Assembly: GCA_021785795.1 (NCBI GenBank)
Contig: JAJYEK010000170.1
Location: forward strand, 1-7,868
Direction: 5' to 3'
Length of the DNA: 7,868 bases
DNA from: Pseudomonadota bacterium
GTDB taxonomy: Bacteria > Pseudomonadota > Gammaproteobacteria > Acidiferrobacterales > UBA6901
Shown here in pieces: positions 6,045 through 7,868 of the stretch (the stretch's first letter is position 1; the number at the start of each line of letters is the position of its first letter). The notes below the pieces were generated by a model that did not search any database, was not told the origin of the DNA, and was given only the letters and a program-made list of their open reading frames with translations. The position numbers and the translations under genes are program-made.

Positions 6045-6880
6045 CTTTCCACGGCCTTTTCCAGCAGCCGCAGGAAGCCGGAGTCGTCTCTTACGTGGGC
6101 CAGTTCCTCGGTCGTGATGGTGTAGCCATGTTCGGAAGCTATGGCCTCGTAGCGCGGTATGCGCGCGTAAAAAAGCCTCGGAAACATCCAGCGCACAAAC
6201 TGGTCAGGATCGATAAGTGCCGCGTATGGCAGGCCATGGTCGCGCATGTAGATGGCAAGCTGCTCTTCCAGAAATGTCTCGCGGTAGTACAGCGGCTTCG
6301 GGTCCTCCTCGGCACGCCTGATGAGTTCCTGCTCGTCGTGCTCAGTGGCCTTGATATATACAATCAGGGTATGTTCGGCCAGTGTCCTTATTGCATCAGC
6401 ATCGTCGAGTTCGCATACGCTGCCACCAGCATCATTGACAAAATGCCTGTAGCCGTAGATTTCCCGGGCCTTGCGTATGAACTCCGGCACATCCTTCATT
6501 GCAGCGATTTCCGCATGGAGGTGCAGCGCCTGGCGCCTCTTGAATTCCCTGGGACCCAGCCCGCCCAACTCCGGGTTGCCAAGCTTTCCGAGAAAACTCG
6601 CAACCGGTTTCAGGTTGTCGACCGTAATGTTGTTGCTGATGTATATCGAATCGGACCGAAGCAGATCCCGGAGGAATGGGACCTGCATCGCCTGGCTCTT
6701 GATGTTGTCCAGTATCGGCTCATCCAGATAGCGCGTACCGATGCGGTAGTCGGCGGAGTAATGAAACCAGTTGCGTTTGCGCAGTGTATTCGCCAAACGT
6801 GTTTTTCCCACCCCCGACATGCCCAGTAGGGTTACGCACTTGTTGTCCAAGGCCTTGAATTCTTTGCTGCTGAGTCTCAC
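6035..6880 (-). CDS. P-loop NTPase of unknown function next to metA
   Basis: A 281-residue cytosolic protein with a clear Walker A motif, GMSGVGKT at 20-27, at the N-terminus. It is followed by SADYRIGTRYLDE (42-54), VNDAGGS (148-154), a hydrophobic strand LIVYIKAT and a charged, lid-like segment RRAEEDPKPLYYRE. This order resembles small-molecule or nucleotide kinases more than AAA+ machines; no sensor or arginine-finger region is obvious. I recall similar proteins in gammaproteobacteria annotated only as ATPase, but can give no substrate. The start chosen is GTG at 6880-6878, because GGGAG at 6888-6892 lies seven bases upstream and the frame beyond it, to an ATG at 7021, is low-complexity and unrelated to the fold. 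It probably forms an operon with metA, 51 bases downstream, which hints at a link to methionine or one-carbon metabolism. Confidence 0.85.
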   Translation of the reverse strand: MRLSSKEFKALDNKCVTLLGMSGVGKTRLANTLRKRNWFHYSADYRIGTRYLDEPILDNIKSQAMQVPFLRDLLRSDSIYISNNITVDNLKPVASFLGKLGNPELGGLGPREFKRRQALHLHAEIAAMKDVPEFIRKAREIYGYRHFVNDAGGSVCELDDADAIRTLAEHTLIVYIKATEHDEQELIRRAEEDPKPLYYRETFLEEQLAIYMRDHGLPYAALIDPDQFVRWMFPRLFYARIPRYEAIASEHGYTITTEELAHVRDDSGFLRLLEKAVERQS

Positions 6881-6909
6881 GTTTGTACTCCCGGCGGTTG
6901 GCCAAGCAT

Positions 6910-6937
6910 ATTGTAATCCACATTGTTCCGCTGTCCT
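6910..6937 (-). promoter_or_regulatory. Promoter for the P-loop gene (and possibly metA)
   Basis: On the minus strand, AGGACA (6932-6937, four of six -35 positions) and TACAAT (6910-6915, five of six -10 positions) are 16 bp apart. Transcription would start near 6903, leaving a leader of about 23 bases with GGGAG before the GTG start at 6880. Its position also argues against the longer frame starting at 7021. Confidence 0.5.
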
Positions 6938-7690
6938 CCTAGTTGGAGCGGGAAGGCGGGCTGTTGTCTCAGATTTGACCCTATCCCTCCGTTGCAGCCG
7001 GAACAAGGCAGTTCCTGCCATCGTGTCTATGTTGATGGGTGATGTCTATGCCGATGTCGAAGACGTGGCCTGATACACGGTTTCGGGCTACATTGTATGG
7101 AATCGTCGATCCTCCCAAGGCATAACTGCTCAATCCTTTCCGGGTCCGGACCCTTGCCGGCCACTGTCTGAAAGACACTGGCTCCGAGTGCGCGAATGTG
7201 CTTGATATTGAAGCGACTGCAGGTGTCAATGGGGATCCCTACACCGGCTCCCGGTATCTTCGCGACGAGCTGCCCACCTTGGCAGCCGGATCTGGCGAGG
7301 CGCCACCTTCGCGACCCTCGGCACGGAGATTGGCGGAATCAGAAGCTGGCACGTGCACCGAGCACCGCACAGGCGCTTATCGCCACACTGTAGATGCCGG
7401 CTGCAAGCGTGATTGCTGTCGAAGTTGGTGCTAGATCTCCGGAAACATGTGGGCTGGCTGCTGCTGCCTCGCGTCGACCAGAAAACACCAGTCGCGCCCG
7501 AAGCCGTTGACACCACTCTGGTGATCAGTTGTCCACGGGAACGAAGTGCTACGGGGGTGGGTGGGCCTGGATTATCTTGCCCCGCCACAAGCGCAGATCA
7601 GGACCGCCTGCCGGAAGCAGCGCTGCGGCAAAGAGACGCACTTTATTTTTTTGTCCGGGGATGACTTTACAGCCCCCGGCAACTGGCCGA
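6938..7690. other. Intergenic stretch with no recognised gene
   Basis: This is most of the 866-base gap between the divergent P-loop and YkgJ-type genes. Frames such as 6981-7229 minus, 7226-7588 minus and 7413-7664 plus show no family motif and no good ribosome binding site. The stretch holds two adjacent dyads at 7142-7181, and a T-run at 7646-7652 before a GC stem at 7655-7679, an order that does not fit a terminator. Confidence 0.5.
7142..7181. repeat. Perfect 12-bp palindrome beside an imperfect inverted repeat
   Basis: GGGTCCGGACCC at 7142-7153 is fully self-complementary. Seven bases later, CCACTGTCT (7161-7169) and AGACACTGG (7173-7181) form a 9-bp stem with one mismatch around a GAA loop. 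Both lie far from any gene start, so they could be regulator sites or part of a structured RNA. Confidence 0.4.
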
Positions 7691-7718
7691 TGAACCTGCC
7701 ACGGGTTTTTGCTACACT
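7691..7718 (+). promoter_or_regulatory. Extended -10 promoter for the YkgJ-type gene
   Basis: TACACT at 7713-7718 is preceded by TGC, giving an extended -10; the -35 candidate TGAACC at 7691-7696 is weak at 16 bp. Transcription would start near 7725, about 22 bases before the ATG at 7747. Confidence 0.5.
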
Positions 7719-7746
7719 ATCGCTTTAGTCGTCAAGCCGGGAGCCC

Positions 7747-7868
7747 ATGAGCAAGGCAATCACCACTCCAATCAAGGTCGCAATTACCCCGGAAAACAAG
7801 TGTGGTTTTTGCACGAATTCGACCTGTTGCACCTATCTGACACAGCATCTCGATACGCCGCGATCCAT
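7747..7868 (+). CDS. YkgJ-type cysteine-cluster protein, N-terminal fragment
   Basis: Only the first 40 codons are in the window. They contain Cys19-x2-Cys22-x4-Cys27-Cys28, within CGFCTNSTCC, followed by YLTQHLDTPRS. This fits the first half of the metal-binding cysteine cluster of the YkgJ family (formerly UPF0153), thought to bind zinc or an Fe-S cluster; the cellular role of the family is not established. The ATG at 7747 is preceded by GGGAG at 7739-7743 with only three bases between, a tight spacing, but no better in-frame start is apparent and the -10 box upstream fits. The remainder, including the C-terminal cysteines expected for the family, lies beyond the right edge, so the call rests on the N-terminal motif alone. 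Confidence 0.75.
   Translation, partial: MSKAITTPIKVAITPENKCGFCTNSTCCTYLTQHLDTPRS

Noticed and set aside
5720..6829. Plus-strand open frame of 369 codons
   Set aside because: It is antisense to both metA and the P-loop gene, runs across their junction and has no motif; both minus genes are well supported.
6881..7021. N-terminal extension of the P-loop protein from ATG at 7021
   Set aside because: The 47 extra residues are low-complexity and not part of the fold, a promoter lies inside the extension, and GTG at 6880 has a good ribosome binding site.
7643..7679. T-run plus CCGGGG/CCCCGG stem as a terminator
   Set aside because: The T-run precedes the stem on the plus strand and gives an A-run on the minus strand, so neither orientation fits intrinsic termination.

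Overview
The window reads as chromosomal DNA of a moderately GC-rich gammaproteobacterium. The homoserine O-succinyltransferase (MetA family), the linked P-loop protein of unknown function, the N-acetylglutaminylglutamine amidotransferase and the YkgJ-type cysteine-cluster protein all resemble gammaproteobacterial forms; this assignment is from memory of those families, not from a search. No mobile element, tRNA, rRNA or CRISPR array was seen. By my count only about two thirds of the window is coding, with three gaps of roughly 700-865 bases.

Layout: (1) 1-656, minus strand: a short-chain dehydrogenase/reductase cut by the left edge, with a good promoter and a 13-bp palindrome in its leader. 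(2) 657-1352: no gene recognised. (3) 1353-1904, plus: a 3-methyladenine DNA glycosylase (AAG/MPG family) whose only start codon sits directly behind a -10-like box and has no ribosome binding site, so its mRNA may be leaderless. (4) 2004-2300, plus: a small exported basic protein built of 11-residue repeats, followed by a perfect 8-bp hairpin. (5) 2301-3070: no convincing gene, but short direct repeats and a cluster of dyads, ending in a promoter with a perfect TATAAT. (6) 3071-4855, plus: an AsnO-type amidotransferase, normally the partner of Ngg in making the osmoprotectant N-acetylglutaminylglutamine amide; no ngg gene is visible beside it. (7) 4913-5983 and 6035-6880, both minus: a MetA-family homoserine acyltransferase and, 51 bases upstream of it, a P-loop NTPase with a kinase-like architecture and no function I can name. 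(8) 6881-7746: no gene recognised, but two adjacent dyads. (9) 7747-7868, plus: the start of a YkgJ-type cysteine-cluster protein, cut by the right edge.

The genes do not form one pathway. The only likely co-transcribed pair is the P-loop protein followed by metA, which face asnO tail to tail across a 57-base gap. The candidates for something undescribed are the P-loop protein linked to methionine synthesis, the orphan asnO with its unusual upstream region, and the small repeat protein.
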